This document shows positions 62,583 through 64,000 of a DNA stretch of 64,000 nucleotides, piece by piece. Position numbers and translations under genes: made by a program. Positions within the stretch are counted from its first letter, which is position 1. Each line of letters begins with the position of its first letter. Source of the stretch: Paraglaciecola polaris LMG 21857 (GTDB taxonomy: Bacteria; Pseudomonadota; Gammaproteobacteria; Enterobacterales; Alteromonadaceae). The stretch covers positions 30,275 through 94,274 of the forward strand of contig NZ_BAER01000107.1 in NCBI RefSeq assembly GCF_000315055.1, read 5' to 3'. The notes beneath the pieces are model-generated. The model worked only from the letters and a program-made list of their open reading frames with translations. It was not told where the DNA came from and did not search any database.

Positions 62583-62962
62583 AACTGCTTTATGGACATT
62601 AACCCTCGTTAATCTCAAGCCATCTAAGACCAATAAAAACAGGCTCTTCAGGGAACTATAAGCAGTTTCAAGTGGTAACTTATATTAACCTAAATATAGC
62701 CTGTTCAATGCCTGTTGATACCCAGGTGCTACCCTGATTCAGGTTAAGCTTTATGCCGTTGCGGTTATAGAAGTGGCGGTGTGGCGATTAGTAACCAACT
62801 GCTTTTTATTTGTTTTTATAAGTAACAGCGGAATGAGACGTTAGCTTTTTACGGCGTCCGGATAACGGATTTCATTGCCAGCGATTTAAAAGATATGAGT
62901 GTTCGTATTAAGCGTTTACGTGTGGTTAGCGCAGGAAGTCGTCCCCCTGCGCATGATACAAC
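62583..62962. other. Gene-poor stretch after tRNA-Arg
   Basis: About 380 bases without a credible gene. It holds short inverted repeats (AACAGGCT near 62640 with AGCCTGTT near 62700; AAACTGCTT at the tRNA end with AAGCAGTTT near 62660), but no copy of the tRNA 3' end that would mark an attachment site. It could be a decayed boundary of an inserted segment. Confidence 0.4.
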
Positions 62963-63916
62963 TTAGGCATCTTGTTCTCGTGCATGCCGCACAAGATTAG
63001 TTAACCAAGATCCACCTGCACACCAATTTTCGTCTGAATCTTCAGCCGATACAACGGCGACGACGTAGGGGCCATCGTTCCAAAAAGCAAACATTGGCCC
63101 ACCAGAGTTACCTGGGGTCAAGTCCGCATGGGTACTCATGGAACGAGCTGGACCTAGGTCATACCAAGGCTCATCGAGCTTTTTGTCCCGTTGGAATGTG
63201 GGACGTAAGGCACTGCCAATACTGCCCGGATAGCCAATATTGAACCAGTAAGGTTCGTCATCCCATGAGCTACTATAGGTTCGAGTGCCCATCCACCCAA
63301 AGAGATCGCCAATGCGATCTGCGGTCACTAACACGGCATAGTCTTCATCAACTTCAAACCAACTGACACTGCCCGTGACTTTTGTGTAGAACCATACTCT
63401 TGATATAGAGGTCGTCGCCCTTACTGAACCTGCCGACCGGTGCACTTCAACGGTACCTGCGCCATTCGAACTCCAGTCGACCACATGGCTTGCCGTCAAA
63501 ACATGTCTCGGACCGACAATAACACCGGATCCTGAACCGGATGACGTTATCACCTTGCAAATCGTTCCCCATGGATAACTAATATCATTGTAAATCCTGC
63601 GATCCTCCGAATTGAAAACAGTTAACGGTTTTAAGTCTTTTCCATTCAGAGAAACACGTGTGGGTTTAGGGAGTTTGCCTTTACAGGGCGCCGGACTCAC
63701 TCCAAACCATTTGGGGATCATTGGCACGGTTGGTTTTGTTTCTGCTTGCTGCTTTTTTTGACCTTCAAGCCCTTTGAACTTGTAGGGCTTCACTTCTGGT
63801 ATTAGCATGGCTTGCAGATCTTTAGGTATACCTCCCTTAGCACTCCGGTCAAAAAATTCAGTTATTTGGGCGTAAGAGAGAGGAGAATCAACATCTTTTT
63901 TATTTCCATTAGTCAT
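62963..63916 (-). CDS. Trypsin/V8-like serine protease
   Basis: The 317-residue protein has a complete chymotrypsin-type triad: His in VLTASHVVDW, Asp in VDEDYAVLV, Ser in TPGNSGGPMF. A pro-region of about 110 residues (Lys/Pro-rich) comes first. There is no clear signal peptide, so secretion is uncertain. It is unrelated to the flagellar genes and lies next to a tRNA, which suggests acquisition. A good ribosome site (AAAGGA) precedes the ATG. Its substrate is unknown. Confidence 0.85.
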   Translation of the reverse strand: MTNGNKKDVDSPLSYAQITEFFDRSAKGGIPKDLQAMLIPEVKPYKFKGLEGQKKQQAETKPTVPMIPKWFGVSPAPCKGKLPKPTRVSLNGKDLKPLTVFNSEDRRIYNDISYPWGTICKVITSSGSGSGVIVGPRHVLTASHVVDWSSNGAGTVEVHRSAGSVRATTSISRVWFYTKVTGSVSWFEVDEDYAVLVTADRIGDLFGWMGTRTYSSSWDDEPYWFNIGYPGSIGSALRPTFQRDKKLDEPWYDLGPARSMSTHADLTPGNSGGPMFAFWNDGPYVVAVVSAEDSDENWCAGGSWLTNLVRHAREQDA

Positions 63917-63973
63917 TTGAATATCCTTTTAAAATGAAACAATGTCTTTACGTAATCGCATGTCATAACATTA

Positions 63974-63999
63974 GGATTACTATTCAATAATAGTAATCC
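63974..63999. repeat. Perfect 11-base inverted repeat at the window edge
   Basis: GGATTACTATT, loop CAAT, AATAGTAATCC forms a perfect hairpin 58 bases upstream of the protease gene. It may be a terminator of a gene beyond the window (the following bases cannot be seen) or an operator of the protease. The AT-rich stem and the absence of a visible T run leave this open. Confidence 0.6.
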
Positions 64000-64000
64000 C

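Noticed and set aside
62418..62633. Minus-strand frame of 71 codons
   Set aside because: It covers the tRNA-Arg gene, so it is very unlikely to be translated.
1..64000. CRISPR arrays, insertion sequences, rRNA genes
   Set aside because: No regularly spaced repeats, transposase-like frames with terminal repeats, or rRNA stretches were seen by reading both strands.

Overview
This window is a dense chromosomal polar-flagellum locus of a marine-type gammaproteobacterium, most likely an Alteromonadales member (Alteromonas/Glaciecola/Paraglaciecola-like). The grounds are the gene order flgBCDEFGHIJKL - flagellin - flaG-fliDS - flrABC - fliEFGHIJKLMNO, the FlrABC hierarchy with sigma-54 promoters, cheV-cheR beside flgB, and FlgP/FlgT accessory proteins. 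Base composition is moderate to low GC. Almost everything is on the minus strand, so the transcription order runs from right to left.

Left part (1-14930, minus): fliE-F-G-H-I-J, then fliK-L-M-N-O (fliO is cut by the window edge), preceded by the regulators flrA and flrB-flrC. I find good sigma-54 (-24/-12) sites upstream of flrBC, fliE and fliK, and a clear terminator after flrC. A short divergent flagellin-like gene (15182-15985) lies next to a very large Maf-type flagellin glycosyltransferase gene (16277-19792), the only long plus-strand gene in the left two thirds.

Middle part (20002-39863, minus) is a 20-kb glycan island with two transcription units. The upstream one holds pseB-pseC-pseF-pseI-pseG-pseH-like, which makes CMP-pseudaminic acid. 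It ends in a tightly overlapping acyl carrier protein / ANL adenylating enzyme / short-chain reductase trio that probably supplies a special acyl group. The second unit starts at a near-consensus sigma-28 promoter (31641-31667). It encodes a HAD-like protein, a GT-B fragment, a family 2 glycosyltransferase, a sulfotransferase, a GT-D-like protein, a DegT-like protein without the usual lysine, a methyltransferase, a second sulfotransferase, two intact DegT aminotransferases and a WbqC-family protein. Three of these different enzymes carry the same C-terminal Rossmann-like module. I regard this sigma-28-controlled decoration operon, together with the giant Maf and the ACP trio, as the best candidate for an undescribed system: a sulfated, methylated or acylated flagellar glycan made in step with flagellin.

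Right-middle part (40001-61054): fliT-like, fliS, fliD, flaG, a 960-bp mostly non-coding stretch with a second sigma-28 promoter, the main flagellin with its own sigma-28 promoter and terminator, and a sialidase-like propeller gene on the plus strand. Then come flgL to flgB, cheR and cheV (minus), flgA-flgM-flgN (plus, with a sigma-28 promoter for flgM) and the outer-membrane lipoprotein gene flgP.

Right end (61295-64000): flgT, a tRNA-Arg(CCU), a gene-poor stretch and a trypsin/V8-like serine protease gene that does not belong to the flagellar set. No CRISPR array, insertion sequence or rRNA gene was seen. All assignments come from reading the sequence; no database search was run.
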